Positions 42,974-53,284 of a stretch of DNA of 64,000 nucleotides are shown piece after piece. The notes beneath the pieces are model-generated. The model did no database searches. It worked only from the letters and a program-made list of their open reading frames with translations, and was not told where the DNA came from. Position numbers and translations under genes: made by a program. Within the stretch, counting starts at the first letter, position 1. Each line of letters begins with the position of its first letter. The stretch comes from Virgibacillus indicus (GTDB lineage Bacteria > Bacillota > Bacilli > Bacillales > Amphibacillaceae): positions 1 through 64,000 of the forward strand of contig NZ_NPMS01000012.1 of assembly GCF_002266285.1 (NCBI RefSeq), written 5' to 3'.

Positions 42974-44268
42974 TGTTTAGGACGATCTCCAATTTTATGC
43001 GCGTAGGTGATATTAGACGGAAAATAATATTCACATTGTTGATGTTGGTTGTCTTCCGTCTAGGCACATTTATTCCAGTGCCATTTACAGATAAATCAGC
43101 AATTGACTTTATGAACAGCCAGCAGAATGTATTTGGATTTCTAAACACATTTGGCGGGGGAGCATTGCAGAACTTCTCCATATTCGCGATGGGGATCATG
43201 CCCTACATTACAGCATCCATTATTATGCAGTTATTGCAAATGGATGTAGTTCCGAAATTTGCTGAATGGAAAAAACAAGGTGAAATGGGCCGTAAAAAGT
43301 TAGCACAGGTAACTCGATACGGCACAATCGTGCTTGCGTTTATCCAGGCAATCGCAATGTCAATCGGTTTTAACGCCATGGCAGGCGGTATGCTGATACA
43401 GGATCCTGGAATTTTAAAATTCTTGGTAATTGCCATTATTTTAACAAGTGGTACAGCATTCCTGATGTGGCTTGGTGAACAAATTACTGCAAATGGTGTT
43501 GGTAATGGTATTTCCATTCTGATCTTTGCAGGTATCGTAGCGGCGGTGCCAAACGGTGTGAAACAATTATACAGCCAGTATTTTGTTAACCCTGGTGATG
43601 AGTTGTTTATCAACATTATCATTGTTGCTATCATTGTACTGGTAGTTATTGCAGTAACAGTTGGGGTTATTTTCATCCAGCAGGCATTGCGTAAAATACC
43701 GGTTCAATATGCGAAGAAACTTGTGAACCGTTCTCCAGTAGGTGGACACTCTACACATTTACCTTTAAAAGTAAATGCTGCAGGTGTTATCCCGGTAATC
43801 TTTGCGATCGCATTTATTATTGCACCAAGTACTGTTGCCGGCTTTTTTGAAGGTAACAGCATTGCAGATACAATCAGGGTGATTTTTGATTATACACAGC
43901 CTATTGGTATGGTAATCTATGTGATATTAATTATTGCCTTCACCTATTTCTACACGTTTGTTCAGGTAAACCCGGAACAAATGGCTGAGAATTTACAAAA
44001 ACAAGGTGGATATATTCCGGGAATTCGTCCTGGTAAAAATACAGAAACATACCTTACACGTGTTATGTACCGATTAACATTTGTAGGTTCAATCTTTTTA
44101 GCAGCTGTTTCTGTGCTGCCTATCGTTCTAGGTGGTCTTGCAAATCTGCCTCAAGCAGTACAAATCGGCGGCACAAGTTTACTGATTGTTGTCGGTGTGG
44201 CATTACAGACGATGAAACAACTCGAAAGTCAGTTAGTGAAGCGGCACTACAAAGGCTTTATCAGATAA
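42973..44268 (+). CDS. secY: Preprotein translocase subunit SecY
   Basis: 431-residue channel protein with ten membrane helices. Signatures: TASIIMQLLQMDVVPKFAEW in TM2/plug region, the cytoplasmic loop FKKQG-like EWKKQGEMGRKKLAQVTRYG, and the C5 ribosome/SecA-binding loop IPGIRPGKNTETYL. Works with SecE (gene at 15.96 kb). Start overlaps the rplO stop (TAATG), so coupled translation. Confidence 0.98.
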   Translation: MFRTISNFMRVGDIRRKIIFTLLMLVVFRLGTFIPVPFTDKSAIDFMNSQQNVFGFLNTFGGGALQNFSIFAMGIMPYITASIIMQLLQMDVVPKFAEWKKQGEMGRKKLAQVTRYGTIVLAFIQAIAMSIGFNAMAGGMLIQDPGILKFLVIAIILTSGTAFLMWLGEQITANGVGNGISILIFAGIVAAVPNGVKQLYSQYFVNPGDELFINIIIVAIIVLVVIAVTVGVIFIQQALRKIPVQYAKKLVNRSPVGGHSTHLPLKVNAAGVIPVIFAIAFIIAPSTVAGFFEGNSIADTIRVIFDYTQPIGMVIYVILIIAFTYFYTFVQVNPEQMAENLQKQGGYIPGIRPGKNTETYLTRVMYRLTFVGSIFLAAVSVLPIVLGGLANLPQAVQIGGTSLLIVVGVALQTMKQLESQLVKRHYKGFIR

Positions 44269-44946
<678 letters not shown>

Positions 44947-44973
44947 ATTTGACTTTATTTCAGGCACAGATAG

Positions 44974-45002
44974 ATGCAATTCTATTTGTTAAAAGTTATA
45001 AT
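44974..45002 (+). promoter_or_regulatory. Possible promoter between adk and the KOW gene
   Basis: Good -10 TATAAT (44997-45002) with a poor -35 (ATGCAA, 17 bases upstream). It lies in a 180-base gap where map is found in B. subtilis; no remnant of map was seen. Confidence 0.5.
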
Positions 45003-45128
45003 AAGTCGAGAGTAAGTAAAGAAAATACGTGTATTACTTCATATATAGTGACACATGGTTAAAAAGCTGGAAACCCCCTTTAGGAGAGGGAGCAATCTAA
45101 ACTATAGCCTAAGTGAAGGTGATCGTTG

Positions 45129-45441
45129 TTGAACGAAGATGATTCGATTCCGCTAATAGGTCAAGTTGTTCGTATTTTGCAGGGACGCGAAGCAGGACAA
45201 TATATGGTAGTCATAAAGATGGTTGACGAAAGGTATGTTCTGTTAGCAGACGGGGAAAAACGTAAATATGATCGACCAAAGAAAAAGAATCTGCATCATA
45301 TTGAGCAAATGGATTTTATTTCTCCGGAAGTCCAAAACAGCCTTCTAGAAACTGGTCGTGTCACAAATGGCAAATTGAGATTTGCCCTGGCAAAATTTTC
45401 AAGTGAGGTTGTGACTGATTTGAAGAAGGGAGATCAACACG

Positions 45442-45464
<23 letters not shown>
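45129..45464 (+). CDS. KOW domain RNA-binding protein (YbzG / L14e-like)
   Basis: 111-residue basic protein with a KOW/L14e-type fold: [24 protein letters not shown], then [14 protein letters not shown] and [26 protein letters not shown]. The same gene precedes infA in Bacillus (ybzG). Probably binds RNA or the ribosome; function unknown. Tandem TTG codons at 45126 and 45129; the second is preferred, after AAGGTGAT. Its 3' end overlaps infA by 23 bases and contains the infA ribosome binding site. Confidence 0.88.
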
Positions 45465-45805
<341 letters not shown>

Positions 45806-45828
45806 TAATCAAGGAGGTGCTAGTGTAA

Positions 45829-46194
45829 ATGGCACGTATTGCAGGTATAGATATTCCACGTGAAAAACGTGTAGTAATTTCATTAACTTATATTTATGGA
45901 ATTGGAAAAACTACCGCACAGAAAGTCCTTAAAGAAGCAGGCGTTTCAGAAGACACTCGTGTACGCGATTTAACAGAAGACGAGTTAGGTAAAATCCGTA
46001 AAGCAGTTGACGAATTTACAATTGAAGGTGATCTTCGCCGTGAAGTTTCCCTTAACATTAAACGTTTGACTGAGATTGGTTCATACAGAGGAATGCGTCA
46101 TCGCCGGGGACTTCCAGTTCGTGGACAAAAAACAAAAAACAATTCACGTACTCGTAAGGGGCCGCGTCGCGCGATCGCAGGTAAGAAAAAGTAA
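45829..46194 (+). CDS. rpsM: Ribosomal protein S13
   Basis: 121-residue 30S head protein contacting P-site t[23 protein letters not shown] start, basic tail [30 protein letters not shown] site. Confidence 0.98.
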   Translation: MARIAGIDIPREKRVVISLTYIYGIGKTTAQKVLKEAGVSEDTRVRDLTEDELGKIRKAVDEFTIEGDLRREVSLNIKRLTEIGSYRGMRHRRGLPVRGQKTKNNSRTRKGPRRAIAGKKK

Positions 46195-46215
46195 GTGAAG
46201 GAGGTAAGCTAATCA

Positions 46216-46605
46216 ATGGCACGTAAAACAAATACACGCAAACGTCGTGTGAAAAAGAATATTGACACAGGTATAGCACATATCCGTTCTACGTTTAACA
46301 ATACAATTGTAACTATAACGGATAAACAAGGTAATGCGATTGGATGGAGTTCTTCCGGTGCATTAGGCTTTAAAGGCTCCCGTAAATCTACACCATTTGC
46401 TGCACAAATGGCTGCAGAAACAGCTGCAAAATCAGCTGTCGAAGCTGGAATGAAAACACTGGAAGTAACCGTAAAAGGCCCAGGAGCTGGACGTGAAGCA
46501 GCAATCCGTTCACTTCAGGCAGCAGGACTGGAAGTTACTGCAATTGTGGATGTAACACCGGTTCCTCATAATGGCTGCCGCCCACCAAAACGTCGTCGTG
46601 TATAA
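46216..46605 (+). CDS. rpsK: Ribosomal protein S11
   Basis: 129-residue platform protein. [20 protein letters not shown] and [18 protein letters not shown]-terminus. GAAGGAGGT site. Confidence 0.98.
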   Translation: MARKTNTRKRRVKKNIDTGIAHIRSTFNNTIVTITDKQGNAIGWSSSGALGFKGSRKSTPFAAQMAAETAAKSAVEAGMKTLEVTVKGPGAGREAAIRSLQAAGLEVTAIVDVTPVPHNGCRPPKRRRV

Positions 46606-46621
46606 TTAGACCGTATAGAAT

Positions 46622-46650
46622 TTGTCACCCTGTCTATAATGGGTTATGAT
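46622..46650 (+). promoter_or_regulatory. Internal promoter ahead of rpoA
   Basis: TTGTCA (46622-46627), 17-base spacer, TATGAT (46645-46650). It would give rpoA-rplQ expression beyond read-through from the S10 promoter. Confidence 0.7.
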
Positions 46651-46760
46651 GGCTAAAAGTGTGAAGGTGTTAAAACCTTTGGCAAACAGCATCCGAGAGA
46701 CAAGAAGTACGTATTAAATTAGGGTAGTGCAGAAACGCCAACTGCCTATTTGAGGAATTT

Positions 46761-46783
46761 CGGTTAGACCTGATGTCTAACCG
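46761..46783 (+). other. Perfect hairpin upstream of rpoA
   Basis: CGGTTAGAC (46761-46769) / GTCTAACCG (46775-46783), five-base loop, about 30 bases before the rpoA start. It is followed by GGGTTTCGACGTTTT rather than a clean T run, so it may be a weak terminator or a translational control element. Confidence 0.65.
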
Positions 46784-46816
46784 GGGTTTCGACGTTTTAA
46801 AGGAGGGTTTTATTGG

Positions 46817-47761
46817 ATGATCGAAATTGAAAAGCCAAAAATTGAAACGGTTGAAATCAGCGAGAATGCTACATTCGGGAAATTTGTAGTCGAACCGCTT
46901 GAACGTGGATATGGTACCACTCTAGGAAACTCCTTGCGTCGTATCCTACTATCCTCACTTCCAGGTGCTGCTGTTACATCAGTTCAAATTGACGGAGCAC
47001 TTCATGAGTTTTCAACAATTGATGGTGTTGTTGAAGATGTAACAACAATTATTTTGAACCTGAAAAAACTAGCTCTAAAAATTTACTCTGACGAAGAGAA
47101 AACATTAGAGATTGATGTCCAGGAAGAAGGAAAAGTTACGGCTGCAGATCTAACTTACGATAGTGATGTAGAAGTATTAAATCCAGATCTACCTATAGCT
47201 ACATTGAACAGCAAGGGTAACTTGCATATGAAAATCACCGCAGAACGTGGTCGTGGCTACCGTCCAGCTGAAGAAAATAAACATGATGACCAGCCAATTG
47301 GTGTTGTACCAATTGATTCTATTTTCACACCAGTATCACGTGTTACCTATCAGGTTGAGAATACCCGGGTAGGACAAGATGCGAATTTCGACAAATTAAC
47401 TTTTGATGTATGGACAGACGGAAGCATCCGGCCGGAAGAAGCCGTTTCATTAGGTGCGAAAGTCTTTACAGAGCATCTCAATATTTTTGTAGGTTTAACA
47501 GATGAAGCACAAAATGCAGAAATTATGGTAGAAAAAGAAGAAGATCAAAAAGAAAAAGTTATGGAAATGACGATTGAAGAACTTGATCTATCTGTTAGAT
47601 CTTACAATTGCCTGAAACGTGCTGGAATTAATACAGTTCAAGAGCTTGCAAATAAATCTGAAGAAGATATGATGAAGGTCCGTAATTTAGGCCGCAAATC
47701 CCTGGAAGAAGTTAAAGTAAAATTAAATGACCTGGGGTTAGGCTTACGTAACGATGACTGA
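46817..47761 (+). CDS. rpoA: DNA-directed RNA polymerase subunit alpha
   Basis: 314-residue subunit that nucleates polymerase assembly. N-terminal domain with [20 protein letters not shown]; linker near 230; C-terminal domain with the helix-hairpin-helix that binds UP elements and regulators ([33 protein letters not shown]). AAAGGAGGG site. Confidence 0.98.
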   Translation: MIEIEKPKIETVEISENATFGKFVVEPLERGYGTTLGNSLRRILLSSLPGAAVTSVQIDGALHEFSTIDGVVEDVTTIILNLKKLALKIYSDEEKTLEIDVQEEGKVTAADLTYDSDVEVLNPDLPIATLNSKGNLHMKITAERGRGYRPAEENKHDDQPIGVVPIDSIFTPVSRVTYQVENTRVGQDANFDKLTFDVWTDGSIRPEEAVSLGAKVFTEHLNIFVGLTDEAQNAEIMVEKEEDQKEKVMEMTIEELDLSVRSYNCLKRAGINTVQELANKSEEDMMKVRNLGRKSLEEVKVKLNDLGLGLRNDD

Positions 47762-47795
47762 TAAAAGAAACACCTGAGAAAGGGAGGGATAGTCC

Positions 47796-48149
47796 ATGGC
47801 TAGAAAGCTAGGTCGTGCAACAGACACTCGTATGGCACTACTTCGTAACCTTGCATCTGATTTAATAATCCATGAACGGCTTGAAACAACAGAAGCAAAA
47901 GCGAAAGAGCTTAAATCCGTAGTAGATAAAATGATTACACTGGGCAAACGTGGTGATCTTCACGCACGTCGTCAGGCTGCAGCATTTCTTTACAACCAGG
48001 AAGCAAATGAAAACGAAAGTGTTATTCAAAAACTTTTCGATGACGTTGCTGCACGCTATGAAGACAGACAAGGTGGATACACACGTGTTCTTAAACTGGG
48101 TGCTCGTCAAGGTGACGGCGCAAAAATGGCAATCATTGAACTAGTTTAA
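47796..48149 (+). CDS. rplQ: Ribosomal protein L17
   Basis: 117-residue protein near the tunnel exit. [20 protein letters not shown] start, [20 protein letters not shown] end. Last gene of the superoperon; a strong terminator follows. Confidence 0.98.
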   Translation: MARKLGRATDTRMALLRNLASDLIIHERLETTEAKAKELKSVVDKMITLGKRGDLHARRQAAAFLYNQEANENESVIQKLFDDVAARYEDRQGGYTRVLKLGARQGDGAKMAIIELV

Positions 48150-48165
48150 TGAATTAATACGCGTC

Positions 48166-48214
48166 AAGGGCAGGACTGAATCTCTCTCACGAGGTGAATC
48201 CAAGCCCTTTTTTT
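48166..48214 (+). terminator. Terminator of the ribosomal superoperon
   Basis: AAGGGC-A-GGA pairs with TCC-AA-GCCCTT, followed by seven or more T (48208-48214). It closes the rpsJ-rplQ transcript. Confidence 0.88.
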
Positions 48215-48231
48215 GTAGTATTGAAAGGCGA

Positions 48232-48362
48232 AAGGAACCGTTTAGGGGCGTATGGGCTGGACTGGACCGCAGGAGATAAAGGAAACACGGTGAACGAAGG
48301 TGAACCGATGTTGACTTATCGTACGGAGGTCTCAGGAAGCCCAATAGCCCCTGGTTCCTTGA
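48232..48362. repeat. Structured intergenic element A (long hairpin) after rplQ
   Basis: About 130 bases fold on themselves: AAGGAACC, AGGGGC and GGGCT at the 5' side pair with AGCCC, GCCCCT and GGTTCCTT at the 3' side; inner blocks GATAA/TTATC and CCG/CGG continue the stem. No reading frame is supported. The composition (purine-rich, GC-richer) is unlike neighbouring genes. It looks like a mobile or dispersed intergenic element of Bacillaceae type; family membership is unproven. Confidence 0.7.
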
Positions 48363-48525
48363 GCTAGATCACGAAAAGTGCAGCGGGCTTGCTCAGAGAC
48401 GCAGGTCATAAGCAGGAGACCGCAGAGCGGGTGGTTTTGCCGCTCGGAGTGTCTAATGCTTATGGCCGGAGTCTCTAGCCCACGCGGTACTAGACAGGAA
48501 AAGTATAGCGGCTTGCCCAGCTCCA
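48363..48525. repeat. Structured intergenic element B with flanking direct repeats
   Basis: A strong hairpin (48387-48480) built of GGCT, AGAGAC, CATAAGCA and GAGCGG pairing with CCGCTC, TGCTTATG, GTCTCT and AGCC. It is flanked by two imperfect direct repeats, ACGAAAAGTGCAGCGGGCTTG (from 48371) and AGGAAAAGTATAGCGGCTTG (from 48496). GAGC at 48361-48364 and GCTC at 48520-48523 close the outer ends. Open frames through it are shadows of the palindrome. Confidence 0.7.
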
Positions 48526-48567
48526 AATATATAAAAATATTTGTTGAAAATGATTTGACTGGCTTTA

Positions 48568-48711
48568 GTTGAGAGGGATTGCCGTAAAGTTGAGAGACAC
48601 TAGGTTAAAGTTGAGAGAAGATGAAGAGAAATTTAATTATCTCTCAACTTTACGGATTTATCTCTCAACTCCTCACAGTTTTCTCTCAACTAATTAGGCC
48701 TATCTCTCAAC
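48568..48711. repeat. Inverted array of GTTGAGAG with exact 21-bp period, locus 1
   Basis: Three forward copies of GTTGAGAG at 48568, 48589 and 48610, and four reverse copies CTCTCAAC at 48641, 48662, 48683 and 48704; every neighbouring pair is exactly 21 bases apart. CCGTAAAGTTGAGAGA (48582-48597) and TCTCTCAACTTTACGG (48640-48655) are perfect inverted repeats. Spacer sequence between motifs varies. There is no coding potential. The rest of the gap, 48712-48802, contains only the GGAGG site of the next gene. Confidence 0.92.
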
Positions 48712-48802
48712 TTTAACTCTTCCACTCCACAGCGAGCGGACAAACTATGCAAATCATTATACATAAAAAATCCCAGGCAGGAGAGACAGAGGAGGAACTA
48801 GC

Positions 48803-49642
48803 ATGAGAAAGAAAATAATTGAGTTTAGAAATGTATCGTTTCGATATGGAGATGAGCAGCCCTGGGTGCTAAGAAATGTTTCCTTTGACGTTTATGAAAA
48901 GGAATGGCTTGCGATTATTGGCCACAATGGTTCTGGAAAGTCGACCATTGCTAAACTGATGAATGGTTTATTATTCCCCCAGGAAGGAGAAATTATCATT
49001 GATGGGCAGCAGGTGAATGATGAGAGTATCTGGAGTATTCGCAGGGATGTGGGAATGGTTTTTCAAAATCCGGATAATCAGTTTGTCGGAACAACGGTAC
49101 AGGATGATGTAGCATTTGGCATGGAAAATCGTGGTATTCCGCGAGAAGAAATGATTAAGCGCATTAATGAAACACTGTCAGCAGTGGGTATGCAGGAATA
49201 TCACATGACAGAACCACACCGGCTTTCCGGCGGGCAAAAACAGCGTGTTGCCATTGCAAGTGTATTGGCTATTTCGCCAAAGGTGCTCATTTTGGATGAG
49301 GCTACCGCGATGCTTGATCCAAAAGGGCGTACCGAGATTATGAGCACCGTATCCGAAGTACAGGATAAAAATGATCTTTCCCTAATAACAATTACACATG
49401 ATTTGCATGAGGTTGTTCAGGCTGAGCGTGTGATTGTAATGAATAATGGCGAGATCTGGGATGAAGCTGTGCCTCGTGAAATCTTTGCAAAAAAAGATGA
49501 GCTGCGGAAGATAGGTCTAGATGTGCCATTTGTAACCATTTTAGCGGATGAATTAAATGCGGCAGGTATAAACATTGAAAGGGAACCACTAAACCAAGAA
49601 GAATTGTTGGAGGGCCTATGGACATTACATTCAAGAACGTAA
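48803..49642 (+). CDS. ecfA1: Energy-coupling factor transporter ATPase EcfA1
   Basis: ABC-type ATPase of the ECF vitamin/metal uptake core, 279 residues. Walker [11 protein letters not shown]-loop VFQNPDNQ, signature LSGGQKQR, Walker [13 protein letters not shown] and the switch histidine in [10 protein letters not shown]. It pairs with EcfA2 and EcfT; substrate-binding S components are encoded elsewhere and share this module. Overlaps ecfA2 by 25 bases. Confidence 0.96.
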   Translation: MRKKIIEFRNVSFRYGDEQPWVLRNVSFDVYEKEWLAIIGHNGSGKSTIAKLMNGLLFPQEGEIIIDGQQVNDESIWSIRRDVGMVFQNPDNQFVGTTVQDDVAFGMENRGIPREEMIKRINETLSAVGMQEYHMTEPHRLSGGQKQRVAIASVLAISPKVLILDEATAMLDPKGRTEIMSTVSEVQDKNDLSLITITHDLHEVVQAERVIVMNNGEIWDEAVPREIFAKKDELRKIGLDVPFVTILADELNAAGINIEREPLNQEELLEGLWTLHSRT

Positions 49643-50490
49643 CCTATATTTATCAGCGTAATACACCATTTGCGCATAAAGCAATTGAGGATTTATCATT
49701 CCATATTCCATCCGGTTCATTTGTCGCAATAATCGGACATACCGGTTCTGGTAAATCCACGCTTATCCAGCATTTGAATGGTATGGTGATTCCAAGTGAA
49801 GGTGAGGTAACCGTTGGTGATTTTCATTTAACCCAAGGAAAAAAGCCGGAAAGCATGAAAGAATTGCGCAGTAAAGTTGGGGTTGTATTTCAATATCCGG
49901 AGCATCAGTTATTTGAAGAGACGGTTGGAAAAGACATTGCTTTCGGCCCTGAGAATTTTGGCGTTCCAGAAGATGAAATTAAAAGGAGAATTCAGGAGAT
50001 CATACCAGCGGTTGGGCTGCCAGAGGAACTGCTTGAAAGATCCCCATTTGATTTAAGTGGCGGACAGATGCGAAGGGTAGCGATTGCAGGTGTCCTGGCC
50101 GTTAAACCAGATGTGCTTGTTCTGGATGAACCAACAGCAGGCTTAGATCCCCGTGGACAAAAAGATATAATGGACATGTTTTATAACCTGCATAAGGAAC
50201 AGGGATTAACAACCGTACTTGTAACACACAGCATGGAGGATGCGGTGAAGTATGCTGATCATGTCATCATCATGAATAAAGGGACCAAGTATATGGAAGG
50301 AAAACCCGAGGAAGTTTTTATACAAAAGGATGCACTTAACAAAGTGCAGCTTGATGTTCCAGAAATGGTTCAGTTCTTAAATTTATTTGAAGCAAAATTC
50401 GGGAAGCCGATTCCATTTGAAAGACAGTCAATCAAAGAAATCGCCCAATCAATTCAAGGCATTGTTAAGGGGGCGGCGCCTCATGAATAA
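49618..50490 (+). CDS. ecfA2: Energy-coupling factor transporter ATPase EcfA2
   Basis: Second ATPase of the ECF module, 290 residues. Walker [11 protein letters not shown]-loop [14 protein letters not shown], signature LSGGQMRR, Walker [13 protein letters not shown], switch histidine in [10 protein letters not shown]. The start lies inside ecfA1 and the end overlaps ecfT, so the three are translated in coupled fashion. Confidence 0.96.
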   Translation: MDITFKNVTYIYQRNTPFAHKAIEDLSFHIPSGSFVAIIGHTGSGKSTLIQHLNGMVIPSEGEVTVGDFHLTQGKKPESMKELRSKVGVVFQYPEHQLFEETVGKDIAFGPENFGVPEDEIKRRIQEIIPAVGLPEELLERSPFDLSGGQMRRVAIAGVLAVKPDVLVLDEPTAGLDPRGQKDIMDMFYNLHKEQGLTTVLVTHSMEDAVKYADHVIIMNKGTKYMEGKPEEVFIQKDALNKVQLDVPEMVQFLNLFEAKFGKPIPFERQSIKEIAQSIQGIVKGAAPHE

Positions 50491-51283
50491 CTCGATGATT
50501 ATCGGCCAGTATGTTCCAGGTAATTCGCTGATCCACCGGCTTGATCCAAGAACAAAAATAACGATTATTTTCTTTTTCGTCTTTATTGTATTCTTTGCGA
50601 ATAATCTGGTCAGCTATACCATATTAACAGTTTTCGCACTATCAAGTATGTTTATATCACGTGTGCCAATACGTTTTATTTTAAAGGGTCTGACCCCGGT
50701 ATGGTTTTTAATTGTTTTTACATTTATTCTGCACTTATTCGTAACAAAAGAAGGAACTGTCTTCTTTGATTTATATTTATTTCAATTTTATACCGGCGGG
50801 CTTATTCAGGGGATTGCTATTTCGATGAGGTTCTTCTTGCTCATCCTGATGACTTCAATGTTAACCCTGACGACAACACCGATTGAAATTACAGATGCAA
50901 TCGAGGACATGCTTCACCCGTTGAAAAAGGTTAAATTCCCGGTACACGAGCTTGCTTTAATGATGTCCATTTCACTGCGCTTTATCCCAACACTTATGCA
51001 GGAAACGGATAAGATATCAAAAGCACAGGCCTCACGTGGAGTTGATTTTCGGACAGGGCCAATTAAAGAACGGGCAAAAGCGGTTGTTCCATTACTGGTT
51101 CCACTTTTTGTCAGTGCCTTCAAACGTGCCGAGGAATTGGCAATGGCCATGGAAGCCAGAGGTTACCAGGGCGGTGAAGGCCGTACAAAGCTAAGGGAAC
51201 TGAAAATAGAAAAACGGGATATTCTGGTCTATCTGCTGTTTGCATGTGCAATTGCCGGGCTGTTCCTTACAAGAAATTATTGA
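50483..51283 (+). CDS. ecfT: Energy-coupling factor transporter transmembrane protein EcfT
   Basis: 266-residue membrane scaffold joining the ATPases to S components. Five or so membrane helices, then the cytoplasmic coupling helices with the two ARG-type motifs ([11 protein letters not shown] and [10 protein letters not shown]). ATG 50483 after AAGGGGGCGG, overlapping the ecfA2 end by eight bases. Confidence 0.96.
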   Translation: MNNSMIIGQYVPGNSLIHRLDPRTKITIIFFFVFIVFFANNLVSYTILTVFALSSMFISRVPIRFILKGLTPVWFLIVFTFILHLFVTKEGTVFFDLYLFQFYTGGLIQGIAISMRFFLLILMTSMLTLTTTPIEITDAIEDMLHPLKKVKFPVHELALMMSISLRFIPTLMQETDKISKAQASRGVDFRTGPIKERAKAVVPLLVPLFVSAFKRAEELAMAMEARGYQGGEGRTKLRELKIEKRDILVYLLFACAIAGLFLTRNY

Positions 51284-51298
51284 GAGAGGCTTTAGGAA

Positions 51299-52051
51299 AT
51301 GGAAAAAGTAAAATGTATTATCAGCTATGATGGATCTCAATTTTCCGGATTCCAGATCCAGCCCAAAAAACGTACGGTACAGGGTGCACTGGAACAAGCA
51401 CTAACTACGATGCACAAGGGTGCTCATGTACGAATACAAGCCTCTGGAAGGACAGATACTGGCGTTCATGCCAAAAGGCAAACGATTCATTTTGAAACGC
51501 CCTACAGCATCCCAAAGGCTAATTGGAAGCAAGCGTTAAATACACTTCTTCCTGGTGATTTATTTGTACAGGATGTTTCCTTTGTGCCAGATTCGTTTCA
51601 TGCACGGTACGATGTAATGGAAAAGGAGTATCGCTATTATGTCTGGAATGAAAAAGAACCGGATGTATTTAAACGAAATTACGCCTATCACTTTCGCTAT
51701 AATATAGATATGGCAGCTGTTCAGGAGGCTTGCTTGTATATTGAGGGCACACATGATTTCACAACCTTTTCCTCAGCAAAAGCAACAACAAAAGGCAGCA
51801 AAGTAAGGACACTGTTCCAAGTAACTTGCGAGAAGCAAGGATCAGAAGTCGAGTTTATTTTCCGGGGGAGCGGCTTTTTATATAACATGGTGCGAATTAT
51901 TGTTGGAGTTTTACTTGACGTTGGCCAGGGCAGAAGAAAGCCTGAAGATATTACTGCACTGCTTGGAAAAAAAGACCGCCAGTTTGTGGGAGAAACGGTC
52001 CCGCCACAAGGTTTATATTTATGGAATGTGAAATATAAATCTTTGGATTAA
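51299..52051 (+). CDS. truA: tRNA pseudouridine synthase TruA
   Basis: Makes pseudouridine at positions 38-40 of tRNA anticodon stems; 250 residues. The catalytic aspartate lies in SGRTDTGVHAKRQ; other blocks are SYDGSQFSGFQIQP and FLYNMVRIIVGVLLDVG. 15 bases after ecfT, as in Bacillus. Confidence 0.97.
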   Translation: MEKVKCIISYDGSQFSGFQIQPKKRTVQGALEQALTTMHKGAHVRIQASGRTDTGVHAKRQTIHFETPYSIPKANWKQALNTLLPGDLFVQDVSFVPDSFHARYDVMEKEYRYYVWNEKEPDVFKRNYAYHFRYNIDMAAVQEACLYIEGTHDFTTFSSAKATTKGSKVRTLFQVTCEKQGSEVEFIFRGSGFLYNMVRIIVGVLLDVGQGRRKPEDITALLGKKDRQFVGETVPPQGLYLWNVKYKSLD

Positions 52052-52089
52052 ATTAAATGTAATAGAGTATGGAAAATCCGCAGAAAAGC

Positions 52090-52119
52090 TTGACAAACAG
52101 TCCTCATATGATATATTAT
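52090..52119 (+). promoter_or_regulatory. rplM-rpsI promoter
   Basis: Consensus TTGACA (52090-52095) with -10 candidates TATATT (16-base spacer) or TATTAT (18-base spacer) at 52112-52119. Confidence 0.75.
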
Positions 52120-52143
52120 GATTTATGGCATTTTATTTCTAAA

Positions 52144-52170
52144 CCATGATTAGCCCCGGAATCTAATTAT
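52144..52170 (+). promoter_or_regulatory. L13 leader hairpin
   Basis: CATGATTAG / CTAATTATG stem with loop CCCCGGAAT in the rplM leader. It matches the place and size of the Firmicutes L13 leader motif, which is thought to mediate autoregulation by L13. Identified by eye only. Confidence 0.6.
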
Positions 52171-52226
52171 GTTGAAATATAAAATAACAAATGAATCGAA
52201 TGATTGAAATATGGAGGGAAACTATC

Positions 52227-52664
52227 ATGCGCACAACATTCATGGCGAATGAAAATAATATTGAACGCAAATGGCTCGTTGTGGATGCTGAAGGCCAACG
52301 TCTTGGTCGCTTAGCAAGTGAAGTTGCTGCAATCCTTCGCGGAAAGCACAAACCAACTTACACACCACATGCTGATACTGGTGATAATGTAATCATCATC
52401 AACGCTGAGAAAATAGAACTTACTGGAAACAAAATTAATGACAAAATGTACTATCGTCACACTAACCACCCAGGTGGATTGAAAGAACGCAATGCTGACG
52501 AAATGCGTACAAAATACCCTGAGCAAATGCTAGAGCTTGCTGTCAAAGGTATGCTTCCTAAAGGTCCATTAGGCCGTAAAATGGGTAAGAAATTGCACGT
52601 ATTCAGAGGTTCTGAACACAATCATCAAGCACAAAAACCAGAAGTTTACGAGCTTCGTGGATAA
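52227..52664 (+). CDS. rplM: Ribosomal protein L13
   Basis: 145-residue early assembly protein. [20 protein letters not shown] start, [17 protein letters not shown] middle. ATG 52227 after ATGGAGGGAA; upstream in-frame starts are not family-like. Confidence 0.98.
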   Translation: MRTTFMANENNIERKWLVVDAEGQRLGRLASEVAAILRGKHKPTYTPHADTGDNVIIINAEKIELTGNKINDKMYYRHTNHPGGLKERNADEMRTKYPEQMLELAVKGMLPKGPLGRKMGKKLHVFRGSEHNHQAQKPEVYELRG

Positions 52665-52683
52665 TTAAAAGGAGGTAAAACAA

Positions 52684-53076
52684 TTGGCACAAGTACAATA
52701 TTACGGTACAGGTCGACGCAAGAAATCAACTGCACGTGTACATTTAGTACCTGGTACAGGAAATATAACAATCAATGGTCGTGAAGCAAAAGACTATTTT
52801 CCATATGAAACACAGCTTTTAATTCTAAATCAGCCACTAGCGGCTACAGAAACTCAAGGAACTTATGACGTTGAAGTAAACGTTCATGGTGGAGGATTCA
52901 CTGGTCAAGCTGGTGCAATCCGTCATGGTATCGCTCGTGCTCTTTTAGAAGCGGATCCTGAATATCGCGCTTCTCTAAAACGCGAAGGATATCTGACTCG
53001 TGACTCTCGTGCTAAAGAACGTAAAAAATACGGTCTTAAAGGCGCTCGTCGTGCACCTCAGTTCTCAAAACGTTAA
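52684..53076 (+). CDS. rpsI: Ribosomal protein S9
   Basis: 130-residue protein whose C-terminal tail reaches P-site t[22 protein letters not shown] start, [16 protein letters not shown] end. TTG start after AAAGGAGG. A strong terminator follows. Confidence 0.98.
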   Translation: MAQVQYYGTGRRKKSTARVHLVPGTGNITINGREAKDYFPYETQLLILNQPLAATETQGTYDVEVNVHGGGFTGQAGAIRHGIARALLEADPEYRASLKREGYLTRDSRAKERKKYGLKGARRAPQFSKR

Positions 53077-53091
53077 TCAAACAAACAATCA

Positions 53092-53133
53092 AAAACAGCC
53101 TTTTTTCCATTTTGGAAAAAAGGCTGTTTTTTT
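53092..53133. terminator. Terminator after rpsI
   Basis: 18-bp perfect stem AAAACAGCCTTTTTTCCA / TGGAAAAAAGGCTGTTTT with a three-base loop, continued by T. As the palindrome has A on one side and T on the other it can act on both strands. Confidence 0.95.
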
Positions 53134-53148
53134 GGTGGAGTGTGCTGA

Positions 53149-53250
53149 GTTGAGAGACAACCATATAAAGTTGAGAGACAGCCCTTACTAGTTGGGAGAT
53201 AACCATATAAACCTTGGTTATCTCTCAACTCCGTAGCGTTATCTCTCAAC
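53149..53250. repeat. Inverted array of GTTGAGAG with exact 21-bp period, locus 2
   Basis: Forward copies at 53149 and 53170 and a variant GTTGGGAG at 53191; reverse copies CTCTCAAC at 53222 and 53243. All same-strand neighbours are 21 bases apart. AGTTGGGAGATAACC (53190-53204) and GGTTATCTCTCAACT (53216-53230) form a hairpin with one mismatch. It lies between the convergent genes rpsI and the VWA gene, just after the rpsI terminator. Confidence 0.92.
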
Positions 53251-53284
53251 TCTCCAGCCACAGTACAATCACTACTAAAATTGC

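Noticed and set aside
43203..43676. 157-residue minus-strand frame inside secY
   Set aside because: Antisense of membrane-helix codons; no ribosome binding site and no independent support.
48378..48572. 64-residue plus-strand reading frame and the overlapping minus-strand frame
   Set aside because: Both run through a palindromic non-coding element, have no ribosome binding site and no recognisable protein.
48568..48711. CRISPR-like array
   Set aside because: The repeated motif is only 8 bases, spacers about 13 bases, and copies occur in both orientations; no cas genes are near.
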